Assembly: GCA_018675575.1 (NCBI GenBank) | Contig: JABGXW010000051.1 | Location: forward strand, 1 to 64,000 | Source of the DNA: Bacteriovoracaceae bacterium | GTDB lineage: Bacteria; Bdellovibrionota; Bacteriovoracia; Bacteriovoracales; Bacteriovoracaceae | Direction: 5' to 3' | Length of the DNA: 64,000 bases | Shown here: positions 1-7,062 of the stretch, in pieces | Layout of the letters: every line of letters begins with the position of its first letter | Position numbering within the stretch: position 1 is the first letter of the stretch | Position numbers and translations under genes: made by a program | Notes under the pieces: model-generated | Told to the model about the DNA's origin: nothing | Seen by the model: the letters and a program-made list of their open reading frames with translations, nothing else | Databases searched by the model: none

Positions 1-125
1 ACTGGATTTTTATTCCAAAGTACAAATGCTTTAGCATGAGAAATATTATTTGGATCAATATCTTCAAATCGAATCTCTTTGGATTCCTCTAAGGAAATTA
101 AATCCTGTTCAGATAAAAACACCAA
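1..125 (-). CDS. partial open frame leaving the left edge, unknown
   Basis: An open reading frame of 41 codons without stops runs off the window edge, directly downstream of the acetyltransferase gene and on the same strand. Its composition looks coding: acidic, with a SLEESKEIRFEDIDPNN stretch and no stop down to base 1. The frame opens after a TGA inside the 3' end of the acetyltransferase gene. The only start codons seen are TTG at 125 or GTG at 122. A GGGGGGAG run touches the TTG, which is too close for a normal ribosome site, so the start is uncertain. It may be a fourth member of the toxin-antitoxin/GNAT operon or a degraded gene. No family was recognised. Confidence 0.35.
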   Translation of the reverse strand, partial: MVFLSEQDLISLEESKEIRFEDIDPNNISHAKAFVLWNKNP

Positions 126-141
126 CTCCCCCCAGTCTAAC

Positions 142-738
142 CTAATCCATTTTGAAAAGTTTCTTCAATTGCTCATCTGGTCTAACTTGCCCTGCACGAT
201 AATCCATTATTTTTCTTCTTGTTTCATTGGTAAAATACTTCAAATGAACAAGGACTCCAAATACATCATCCATTTCAAGGCTAGAGATAACAAACCCTGC
301 TTTAAGTTTTGGAATAATGACTGAGTTATTAGTCGCGTTATGTCTGCTATATATGACCTGAAAGCCTTCCTTCTCTAGTATATCAATTGAAGTCTTCATT
401 AGTGATGTATAAAGTCCTTTTCTTCTATGTTCCTTAAGAACAGCAGAATTACACATGTAGTAGACCATTGCATTTTCTTGAAAACCAAAGCTCCAGCCAA
501 CAAAATTCTCATCACTATCAAACAACCCTAAGTATAGTTTTAAAGGATCATTGAAGATTCTTTCCCTTAAGGCCTCCACTTTCTTTTTTTCGTCATCAGA
601 AATGAACTCAAAAGGAAATACAGAATGATCATCTTCAAAAACCATTTCTCTCAAAGGTTTTTGTAGTTTAATAAAACTATCTTCTTCTAAAACCCTTATT
701 TTATATCCATCCTCAAGATTAAATAAACTTTCCATCAT
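142..738 (-). CDS. GNAT-family N-acetyltransferase
   Basis: This 198-residue protein has the GNAT acetyl-CoA binding signature around residues 100-115 (VLKEHRRKGLYTSLM, matching the family R/Q-x-x-G-x-G/A loop), followed by a helix and the AGFVISS beta-strand typical of the fold. The acceptor substrate cannot be read from sequence. The start ATG at 738 follows AAGGATTA and is chosen for that ribosome site; a second ATG lies three bases on. It begins only 8 bases after the stop of the HTH antitoxin-like gene, so it is probably the third gene of that operon. Some toxin-antitoxin loci use GNAT toxins, which act on aminoacyl-tRNA, but those are smaller proteins paired with RHH antitoxins. A role in resistance or metabolite acetylation is equally open. 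Confidence 0.8.
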   Translation of the reverse strand: MMESLFNLEDGYKIRVLEEDSFIKLQKPLREMVFEDDHSVFPFEFISDDEKKKVEALRERIFNDPLKLYLGLFDSDENFVGWSFGFQENAMVYYMCNSAVLKEHRRKGLYTSLMKTSIDILEKEGFQVIYSRHNATNNSVIIPKLKAGFVISSLEMDDVFGVLVHLKYFTNETRRKIMDYRAGQVRPDEQLKKLFKMD

Positions 739-746
739 TAATCCTT

Positions 747-1142
747 CTAGCTAGCCAACTTAGAGATCGAGATACTATTCAAATCAATCTCAGGCAAGGC
801 CCTCTTCAATTTAGAGACGTTCTCAATACTCGTTTCCTTCTCACCTTTTTCAATCATCTTTATGGTAGGAAGGGGAATACCAGAGGCTTTATTTAAATCC
901 TCCTGAGTCATATTTGAACGCTTACGGTAAAGTTTAATAAGCATGGCCAACTTCTGAGAAGAGGTTATCTCTTTAAAAGAAATGATGGTCGTTCTTGCAT
1001 TATAAAGGTCGTAACCGACAACTCGGTCATCTTCTGCGGCGAGAACAACATCAACTCCATGAAGAAAGTCTTCGACGTAGCACTCTGCATTTTGAAGCCT
1101 AATGGACATAAAGTCTGTTTTAGCATCGTATGAAATTTTCAT
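747..1142 (-). CDS. DUF2283-HTH antitoxin-like protein
   Basis: Two domains are visible in 131 residues. Residues 1-50 resemble DUF2283 (MKISYDAKTDFMSIRL, then VVGYDLYNA near residue 45), a short fold often encoded beside DUF4258-type toxins. Residues 62-115 are an Xre/Cro helix-turn-helix (LYRKRSNMTQEDLNKASGIPLPT, split here as LYRKRSNMTQEDL and ASGIPLPTIKMIEKG). The ATG overlaps the stop of the preceding toxin-like gene (ATGA), indicating translational coupling. The DUF2283 part may bind the toxin and the HTH the palindrome at 1509-1532, so autorepression is likely but inferred. A DUF2283-HTH fusion is less common than separate proteins, so this could be a diverged antitoxin class. Confidence 0.75.
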   Translation of the reverse strand: MKISYDAKTDFMSIRLQNAECYVEDFLHGVDVVLAAEDDRVVGYDLYNARTTIISFKEITSSQKLAMLIKLYRKRSNMTQEDLNKASGIPLPTIKMIEKGEKETSIENVSKLKRALPEIDLNSISISKLAS

Positions 1143-1468
1143 TGCTCACCTTCCTTAAAAAGAATAGCTCCACAAGAAACACTTGATCTTGTGTGGGCCG
1201 TAGAAATCCAGTTACCATCATTACAAACCTTAATAGTCACTCGATAATAACGATCCTTAGCTCTTTTATTTTTCCAAGGCCCCTTATAATAAAGCCTGTG
1301 GTTCTCTAAGTTTTTATGTTGGCTTTCACAAACTACCGAAGGACTCATCAATACTTCTGCGATTATCTCTTTTGTCATTTCTGGATGATCTACTGTGATG
1401 TGTTTTGTCCAAACATCATCATCTAGTAAAATAGCCTCGTCCTTGTAGTCTTTAAACGTGTCCGTCAT
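1139..1468 (-). CDS. putative RelE/Barnase-EndoU-like toxin
   Basis: This small protein of 109 residues sits directly before a DUF2283-HTH antitoxin-like gene and overlaps it by four bases. Motifs resemble the DUF4258/PBECR group of toxin nucleases: W-x-K-H-I followed by HPEM near residues 20-30, a P-S-V-V strand, then a YYRVTIKV strand and a closing ISTAHTRSS. The conserved His and Arg/Thr residues would suit an RNase, but catalysis is inferred. The ATG at 1468 is chosen because AAGGAG lies nine bases upstream; an in-frame ATG at 1504 would add 12 residues and has no good ribosome site. Toxin-first order with an operator just upstream fits a HigBA-like arrangement. The exact family is uncertain. 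Confidence 0.65.
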   Translation of the reverse strand: MTDTFKDYKDEAILLDDDVWTKHITVDHPEMTKEIIAEVLMSPSVVCESQHKNLENHRLYYKGPWKNKRAKDRYYRVTIKVCNDGNWISTAHTRSSVSCGAILFKEGEQ

Positions 1469-1508
1469 TAAGCCAAACTCCTTAAACCAGTGTAGTGTAC
1501 TCACTCAG

Positions 1509-1532
1509 AAAAGTATATGATCTTATACTTTT
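1509..1532 (-). promoter_or_regulatory. palindromic operator of the toxin-antitoxin operon
   Basis: A perfect 9-bp inverted repeat, AAAAGTATA and TATACTTTT separated by six bases, lies 41 bases upstream of the chosen toxin start. Each arm contains a TATACT hexamer that could serve as a -10 box. Such an element just upstream of an HTH antitoxin operon is the usual autoregulatory site. Binding by the downstream HTH protein is inferred. Confidence 0.65.
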
Positions 1533-1796
1533 TACATATTCCATAATATAATATCAATCACTTACAATTAAAAACCTTATTCTAGATAATCTCTTCCTAA
1601 TAATAAAAACCTTCATCTCGCTTAATTTTTCTAAGCATCACAACCATTACTCTTCCTTTCATATTTTTAATCAGCACACAAAACTTCTTGATATACACCT
1701 TCATTAAATTTCATCTTTCTCTTAATCATTTTTCTCATAAGCTTCACTTAAATAATCAACTTATCCTTTCAAAACAATTCACACCCTACTCTGATT

Positions 1797-1861
1797 CGCT
1801 CGCTCACTTTTGACTCCCTCCATCCTTTTGTGGGAGGGGGGGAGTCAAAAGTGAGCGAGCG
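1797..1861. repeat. 22-bp perfect inverted repeat (hairpin)
   Basis: The arms 1797-1818 and 1840-1861 are exact reverse complements: CGCTCGCTCACTTTTGACTC plus CC on the left, matched on the right. They are separated by 21 bases that include a C-rich and a G-rich run able to extend the stem imperfectly. The stem is far more GC-rich than the flanks. It has no T-tract following it, so it is a poor intrinsic terminator. It could be a recombination or transposon-end structure, or a structured RNA. Confidence 0.85.
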
Positions 1862-2169
1862 TAACTGATGAATTTGGCAGTACTTTTTAAAGTAAGAAAT
1901 TATTTTGGGGAATGAATGGGAAAGTATTGGGACAAAATTATCACTTAAAAAACAAATGGATACAGCTCTAAACTCTGTAGTACTGGTTAATCTTCACATT
2001 ATCTAGCTGTAATTTTTGCTTCACTAATAACTCTAAGAAATAGCCTCAAAAAACTTAGTCATTTGAATTCAGAAGTATTTCTTAGAAAATTATTCCTAAA
2101 TCTAATCAAAATAAATACTTCATGGATAAAAAATGAAAATAGATCCTCAAAATTATGCAATTTGTTTTT

Positions 2170-2194
2170 CACGAAAAATTCGTGACGTTTCGTG
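2170..2194. promoter_or_regulatory. TTCGTG repeat cluster, possible Xis/Int or operator site
   Basis: CACGAA-AAA-TTCGTG forms a short palindrome at 2170-2184, and a second TTCGTG in direct orientation starts ten bases after the first (2189-2194), on the same helix face. It lies 140 bases before the excisionase-like gene. Clustered half-sites spaced by a helical turn are typical of operators or recombination-directionality binding sites. Function is inferred from position only. Confidence 0.4.
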
Positions 2195-2333
2195 AAGATT
2201 AATTCTTTACAGAGGAAGATGGCCATTGGTAAAAACCTTTATCTCGTAACCTAATGCCAAACAATTATTGAAGTGGCAAAAAGCTGTCGAGGCTAATTAC
2301 TTAAAAACTAATCTTTTTAGGAGGTTGCCTTTG

Positions 2334-2558
2334 ATGACTTTTGTCCCATCCCTATCGTATAATTCACAAGTCACGAGTAGTGATAATTTGCTCTTTAACA
2401 ATCGAATATGGAATATTGATGATGTTGTTCATTTCACTGGTTTTGCCAAGGGAACGATTTACAACATGACATCAAGACGAGAGATACCACATAGAAAACG
2501 TGGAAAGAAACTCTTCTTTATCCCAGATGAAATTTTGAATTGGATTCAAGAATCTTAA
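2334..2558 (+). CDS. excisionase-like MerR/HTH_17 DNA-binding protein
   Basis: The 74-residue product carries a winged helix of the excisionase/HTH_17 type: IDDVVHFTGFAKGTIYNMTS is the helix-turn-helix, then PHRKRGKKLFF forms the wing and IPDEILNWI the last helix. Such proteins bind DNA next to attachment sites and direct excision, or regulate the integrase. The ATG at 2334 is chosen because AGGAGG lies nine bases before it; a longer frame from 2268 lacks a ribosome site. The gene is followed after 46 bases by a tyrosine recombinase on the same strand, which supports a role in recombination. A plain transcription regulator is the alternative. Confidence 0.75.
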   Translation: MTFVPSLSYNSQVTSSDNLLFNNRIWNIDDVVHFTGFAKGTIYNMTSRREIPHRKRGKKLFFIPDEILNWIQES

Positions 2559-2604
2559 CTGATTCAAACCTTTCAAACTCACGGGACATTAAGGAGAACT
2601 TTTC

Positions 2605-3780
2605 ATGAATAAAAAAGATTATTCAAAACTATCGAAACATAGAGGAATCTATAAGAACAAGAAGACTGGACGCTACCTTGCTGTAAAAAAGATAAAGGGA
2701 AAACAATTCTCAGAATCTTTTGACAACGTTAGAAGTGCTCTGCATTGGCGCAATACCTTTGATGGAATCAAGATTAAAAGGAAAGTTTGGCAAAAGACTT
2801 CCCCCACTCTTTTAGAGATATGGGAATCAATGCGAGAACTTCACTTTCCTACTCTTGAAGGAAGTACCATCGCGATTTGGGAAAGGCGTTTTAAAGTTTT
2901 AGAGGGCCTGTATCGAGTTCATATGGAAGACTTTACTCCATCAATCATAGATGAATGGATCAAAGTTTCCAAAGCTCACTATATAAAACTTAAAAATAGT
3001 AAACGCTACAATTTGAGAAATGAGCTTAATCTACTTGGAACTGTTTTTAGATGGTACAGAAACGATCCAGAAATTGGAGACTACAAGTTTGTATCTCCGA
3101 TCCTAGACCGACACAAAAAGTCCTGCATCATAAAAGAGCTTCCTGTGAGAGATAAGAAGATCTCACCAGAAGATGCTTTAAAGTTCATTAATTGTCTTAC
3201 TCCTCTTTATCGCGATCTTGCATTACTTCAGTTTTTAACAGCTTCAAGAATTAGCGAAGTTGCAGGAATTCAAATTTCAAATATTGATTTAGATAAAAAA
3301 GAGTTAATGATTAAAGAGTGTTGTGTCTGGGACCCTAAAAATAAGGTCTTTCAATATTTAAAGCTTTACCCTAAGAACAAAAGTGTTCGCTACTGTTTTA
3401 TTAATGATCTTCTTTTAGAGATCATTCAAAACAGGTTAAAAGAGAGACACCCAAAGAGTGAATTTCTTTTTCATATTAATGGTAAACCTTTGAACTACTG
3501 CACAATTCAGGTCAACTTTAGAAAGGCTCAGCGAGAGGCCGGTGTTAAGCATACGGGAACTCATATCCTTAGACATGGTATGGCAACCTTTGTTAGAAGC
3601 ATTACACGCTCCTTAGATGCCACCATGGCCATGACAGGCCATAAAGACATTAAGCTTGCCGATCACTATTCCAGTATTGGCCGAGAAGTACAAAAAGAGA
3701 CCTCGCTTTTAGTTGAAGAACGCTTAAAAAAATTTCAAGGATTAGAGAATGTTCTTTCATTTAATAGAAAGATTAGCTGA
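2605..3780 (+). CDS. tyrosine recombinase/phage-type integrase
   Basis: This 391-residue site-specific recombinase cuts and rejoins DNA through a tyrosine intermediate. The C-terminal catalytic domain (about 180-375) shows the full set: Arg215 in TASRISEVAG, His320 and Arg323 in HILRHG, His346 in TGHKD and Tyr355 in DHYSS. The N-terminal part is a basic arm-binding region followed by a core-binding SAM-like domain. The start ATG at 2605 follows AAGGAGAACTTTTC. It lies 46 bases after the excisionase-like gene and just before mutM, so the element may be integrated between housekeeping genes. The full length and intact catalytic residues suggest a working enzyme. No transposition or phage structural genes are nearby. 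Confidence 0.93.
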   Translation: MNKKDYSKLSKHRGIYKNKKTGRYLAVKKIKGKQFSESFDNVRSALHWRNTFDGIKIKRKVWQKTSPTLLEIWESMRELHFPTLEGSTIAIWERRFKVLEGLYRVHMEDFTPSIIDEWIKVSKAHYIKLKNSKRYNLRNELNLLGTVFRWYRNDPEIGDYKFVSPILDRHKKSCIIKELPVRDKKISPEDALKFINCLTPLYRDLALLQFLTASRISEVAGIQISNIDLDKKELMIKECCVWDPKNKVFQYLKLYPKNKSVRYCFINDLLLEIIQNRLKERHPKSEFLFHINGKPLNYCTIQVNFRKAQREAGVKHTGTHILRHGMATFVRSITRSLDATMAMTGHKDIKLADHYSSIGREVQKETSLLVEERLKKFQGLENVLSFNRKIS

Positions 3781-3803
3781 TCTTTGATAGTTTAATTCAA
3801 ATC

Positions 3804-3822
3804 GGCTGTATTTGGCTGTATT
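3804..3822 (+). repeat. tandem GGCTGTATT repeat after the integrase
   Basis: GGCTGTATT occurs twice with a ten-base period, 24 bases after the integrase stop codon and 50 bases before mutM. Short direct repeats beside an integrase can be arm-binding sites or part of an attachment site. No second copy was noticed elsewhere in the window, so an attachment role is only a suggestion. Confidence 0.3.
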
Positions 3823-3871
3823 GGAAAATTTAGAAGAAAAAAGATTAACAATAACAAAAGGTTAAAACGCT

Positions 3872-4696
3872 TTGCCAGAACTACCCGAAGTAGAAACCAT
3901 CCGTGCTCAAATTGAGAAGAAGACCCCTTTAACAATACTTAAAGCAGAATATTCTACGTTTCATAACTCTATTTTAAAACCAAAGAGTAAACATTTTGAT
4001 CCTGTTGGTGCTACTATTTCAGATATTAAGAGAAAAGGGAAATTACTGATCTTTTTATGTGACGATGACAAGTATTTCTTGAGTCATTTAGGTATGAGTG
4101 GATCCTGGAGAATTTCCAATAATAAAATAACTGAAAAGCACACACATATTCAATTTGAAACCATTGGAAAGAACAATAAAAGGATATTTTTAGGCTATGT
4201 AGATCCAAGACGGTTTGGAAATCTTTATTTTTACCATGAAGAAGAGGCCTTGACTTTTATGGATGGGTTAGGCATCGATATTGGAACAGACGAGTTTACA
4301 GGCGAGTATGTTCATTCTGTTTTTAAGAAATATCCAAATAAAATGGTGAAGGCCTTTTTATTAGATCAAAAATACTTTGCAGGTTGTGGAAATTATATTG
4401 CCAGTGAAATCTGTGCTCGCGCTGGTATCAGACCTACAAGAAGAACCGGTAAAATAACAAAAAAAGAAGCACAGCTGATTAGTGAAGTCACAAACATAGT
4501 TTTAGATCAAAGTATCGAGTCAAATGGGATGACTTTTTCTGGAGGATACTCTGATACTGAAGGTAAAGTGGGTGAGGGAGTAAAAAACCTCGTTGTATTT
4601 TATCAAAAGGTTTGTGGTCTATGCAATAAAACCCCTGTCAAAAAAATCATTCTCAAAACCAGAGGGACATATTACTGTCCCTTTTGTCAAAAATAA
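3872..4696 (+). CDS. mutM: formamidopyrimidine-DNA glycosylase
   Basis: MutM/Fpg removes oxidised purines such as 8-oxoguanine and cuts the abasic strand in base-excision repair. The 274-residue protein has the diagnostic N-terminus PELPEVET, with Pro2 as the nucleophile and Glu3 beside it, Lys57 in KRKGKLL, the H2TH region with GCGNYIASEICARAGI, and a C-terminal zinc finger of two C-x2-C pairs (CGLC, CPFC) with the Arg of LKTRGTYYC. Length is normal. The start is TTG at 3872; processing of that first residue exposes Pro2, so this start is firm. AAAAGGTT lies upstream at usable distance. The gene appears monocistronic and meets a convergent esterase-like gene after 13 bases. Confidence 0.96.
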   Translation: MPELPEVETIRAQIEKKTPLTILKAEYSTFHNSILKPKSKHFDPVGATISDIKRKGKLLIFLCDDDKYFLSHLGMSGSWRISNNKITEKHTHIQFETIGKNNKRIFLGYVDPRRFGNLYFYHEEEALTFMDGLGIDIGTDEFTGEYVHSVFKKYPNKMVKAFLLDQKYFAGCGNYIASEICARAGIRPTRRTGKITKKEAQLISEVTNIVLDQSIESNGMTFSGGYSDTEGKVGEGVKNLVVFYQKVCGLCNKTPVKKIILKTRGTYYCPFCQK

Positions 4697-4709
4697 AACG
4701 AGCATGGTA

Positions 4710-5720
4710 TTATTCAATCATTGAGCCGGAAATTGTCCTTTGATGAACTTTATTGAAAAAACTTAGCGCACTCGTGCCTAGTACTTCCATGTTGGAGGCT
4801 TGTTTGAAAAGTAGGAAGGTATGCATCTTTGTTTTTTTAATCCATGCATGACAATTAAGTGATCCCTTGATAGAATTGATAATGCCTTCTTTTGAATATA
4901 CATTCACTTCATGATCATCGGGGGAGATTTCTCCAAACAAACTACTCATGACAATATCCTTTGATCCTTGTAAAATACCGATACTCCACTTTTCCATTTT
5001 TTCACAAACTCCATGGAAGTAAGGGGCCACCATTCCATCATTAAAATCAGCGAAGAGGTTTGAAGCAGTAAAAGCGTCTTGGAAGTCAACGATTTGATTT
5101 AAAGTAAATTTTGACCAAAAATCATGACCAAAATGTAGTCCTGGGCTATCAGCTATGACGGTTCTTTTAGTTTCTTTAGACAGGTAGGATTCAAAGGTAT
5201 TTGCATGAATAAGGGAAGCAATTCCACCCGCAGAAGAACCATAGAGAACAAGATCTTCTAATTTTTTAAAATTAACAAGTTTCATTCTCTCAATGTATCT
5301 GAGAGACTTTTGGACATTAGTAAAGCCTGTATGATGAATTTTCGATCCCCATGCATATTTGCCAACATGTTTTCCTGCAAAAACATCACCAGTACAATAG
5401 GGAAAGTAAATAAAATCATGATCATTTAATGGTGATTTTCTTGTTGTTAAAGTAGAAAAAACGGGAAGCTTAACCATGGGGTGGACCCAGGTTCTTAATC
5501 GTGGTCCATAACAAGAATTCATTGACCAGCAAACTCCACCGCCCATAAACTCAACTGCGAGTTTTCTATTTGTACTATTATGTTTTTGTTTTTGACTAAG
5601 GAAAATAGCATAGGGTTTTCCATCACCACAAGTTGCTCCAGGAATTCTTACGCGTTCCCATTTTCTAGCTTGCGCTAAAGGGATAGATAGTGTCAGTAAA
5701 ATTATCAAAAGATACTTCAT
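4710..5720 (-). CDS. secreted pectinacetylesterase/Notum-like hydrolase
   Basis: An exported serine hydrolase of 336 residues. A signal peptide ends near residue 18 (LAQA). The family pattern is clear: GGGVCWSMNSC forms the oxyanion-hole region near residue 60, the nucleophile Ser is in LYGSSAGG near residue 163, and later DSPG and NCHAW supply candidate Asp and His. Pectinacetylesterases remove acetyl groups from pectin and the related Notum removes a palmitoleate from Wnt. In bacteria the substrate is usually unknown; for a predator or scavenger a glycan or lipid ester is plausible. The start ATG follows GAGGATTAC. It is convergent with mutM and stands alone on its strand. Confidence 0.85.
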   Translation of the reverse strand: MKYLLIILLTLSIPLAQARKWERVRIPGATCGDGKPYAIFLSQKQKHNSTNRKLAVEFMGGGVCWSMNSCYGPRLRTWVHPMVKLPVFSTLTTRKSPLNDHDFIYFPYCTGDVFAGKHVGKYAWGSKIHHTGFTNVQKSLRYIERMKLVNFKKLEDLVLYGSSAGGIASLIHANTFESYLSKETKRTVIADSPGLHFGHDFWSKFTLNQIVDFQDAFTASNLFADFNDGMVAPYFHGVCEKMEKWSIGILQGSKDIVMSSLFGEISPDDHEVNVYSKEGIINSIKGSLNCHAWIKKTKMHTFLLFKQASNMEVLGTSALSFFNKVHQRTISGSMIE

Positions 5721-5866
5721 GTAATCCTCGCAAAATCTGGTTGAAAATATTTATAAATATAATTTTAAGGTGCTCTTAATGGGACTGAAAAGGCTTTGTG
5801 CGTTGCAGGGGGATGCGAAAATTATGATACATAAAAAAACTTGTTTTAGATAAGTCTGAGTAAGTT

Positions 5867-6238
5867 TTAAGGAAGCCCTGTCGTTTTTGCTTTTTGCATA
5901 AGGTTGGCCTTCTCTTCTTCAGACATATTTGAAACTTGATCTTTTATTTTTTGAAGATCTTCGGGTTTCATAGAGCTCATCATTTCTTGAACTTTCTTCA
6001 TCATATCTCCTCCCATATTAAAGTCTGCGGGATTAAAACTTTCAGGAGTTTTTTCACTAAAGATGATCTTATTAGAAGTCTTAACATGGCCTATTCCCTG
6101 CTCCGTTAACTCATCTAAAATAGCATTAAGGTTTTCACCTTTACTATCTGCTACTTCATACATTTTTTCTAACGGCAGTGAGACCGACTTTTTAGGGAAA
6201 CCATTAAGTTCTAAGTTTTTTATGATTTGGCTTTTCAA
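5867..6238 (-). CDS. small acidic helical protein, unknown
   Basis: The product has 123 residues and no signal peptide. The first 60 residues look like a compact helical domain (LPLEKMYEVADSKGENLNAI, then a GIGHVKTSNKIIFSE hairpin, resembling a small winged helix). The second half is Met-rich and amphipathic (MMKKVQEMMSSMKPEDLQK, EEEKANLMQK). The start is TTG at 6238, supported by AAAGGA seven bases upstream. It has no operon partner: the esterase-like gene lies downstream after 146 bases. The family was not recognised; a cytoplasmic adaptor or nucleic-acid-binding role would be guesswork. Confidence 0.7.
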   Translation of the reverse strand: MKSQIIKNLELNGFPKKSVSLPLEKMYEVADSKGENLNAILDELTEQGIGHVKTSNKIIFSEKTPESFNPADFNMGGDMMKKVQEMMSSMKPEDLQKIKDQVSNMSEEEKANLMQKAKTTGLP

Positions 6239-7062
6239 CGGGAGATCCTTTGTTTATGCTCTATTTGAAGATTATGAGCATTTAAAATCTGTAGTCATTC
6301 TTCGACACTATCACTTGTTTTAAGTCTTTTTTCAAGGGTGATATGGCGTTTTGTAATTATTTTGGCCCTATTAACGATCTAATATTCAAAAATGTCGATT
6401 TTCAAGTCAGTTTGAGAGCTAACTAACACAATATTTCAGGTAGTTGCATACTATAGTCATTAATCCTATCTTAAATCTTAATATTATCATTTATTTGTAA
6501 TGCTTATTCTCATTGAGGCCACTTTAGAAAAATCTTCGTCCTAAATAAAGTAGATAAAAATCGCATGATAAACAGTATTTTAAAATTTATCGTGGGATCA
6601 TTAAACGTAAGTAATGATTCGAAAATTTCATCTTTAAGGTTTAAACCCTTCAATTATGTATAATAAAATCCTTGAAATTTATAAAAATAAGATGCTTAAA
6701 ATCACAATATTATTCAAATATTCGTCTTTTAATTAGCTGTTAAATGGTTCGATTAGAGTTAAAAATCCCCAAAGCCGTCGGATTAAGTGAAATTTATGGC
6801 CTCGATATTAAGAGAATAGATTTAATAATTACAAGATATTACTGAGTATGTGCCACAAAAAGGAAACAGATTTCATGGGCACTTTTTCACGAATAAAAAA
6901 ATAACTAATTGATACTTAATAACAAACCGAAAAGCTATGTGAATTTTATTTCTTAAAAAATGGAGAAGATTTATCATTAGAAATTATGACGTGAAAATTA
7001 TTTTGACTAGCTTAATAATGAAACGAATATTGTTAATGTATGAACTCAAAAAGGACATGACA
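6239..7062. other. long divergent intergenic region, no gene seen
   Basis: About 820 bases of very AT-rich sequence between two divergently oriented genes. Stops occur in all frames and no RNA gene fold was recognised. It must hold the promoters of the small helical protein and of the cytochrome operon. A GGTTCGATTA string near 6743 resembles a tRNA T-loop, but no acceptor stem or anticodon arm surrounds it. Confidence 0.5.

Larger units (their letters stand above)
1533..2333. other. AT-rich intergenic stretch with hairpin and repeats
   Basis: About 800 bases without a convincing gene separate the toxin-antitoxin operon from the excisionase-like gene. It contains a 22-bp perfect inverted repeat (1797-1861) and a cluster of TTCGTG half-sites (2170-2194), both listed separately. 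Only very short open frames are present, for example 19 codons from a GGGGAATG near 1910, and none looks coding. The position between a recombinase and cargo-like genes fits an element boundary or control region. Confidence 0.6.

Noticed and set aside
1797-1861. The 22-bp hairpin as an intrinsic terminator
   Set aside because: No T-tract follows either arm, and the neighbouring transcripts start rather than end near it.
6730-6800. GGTTCGATTA string resembling a tRNA T-loop
   Set aside because: No acceptor stem, D-arm, anticodon arm or CCA end could be drawn around it.
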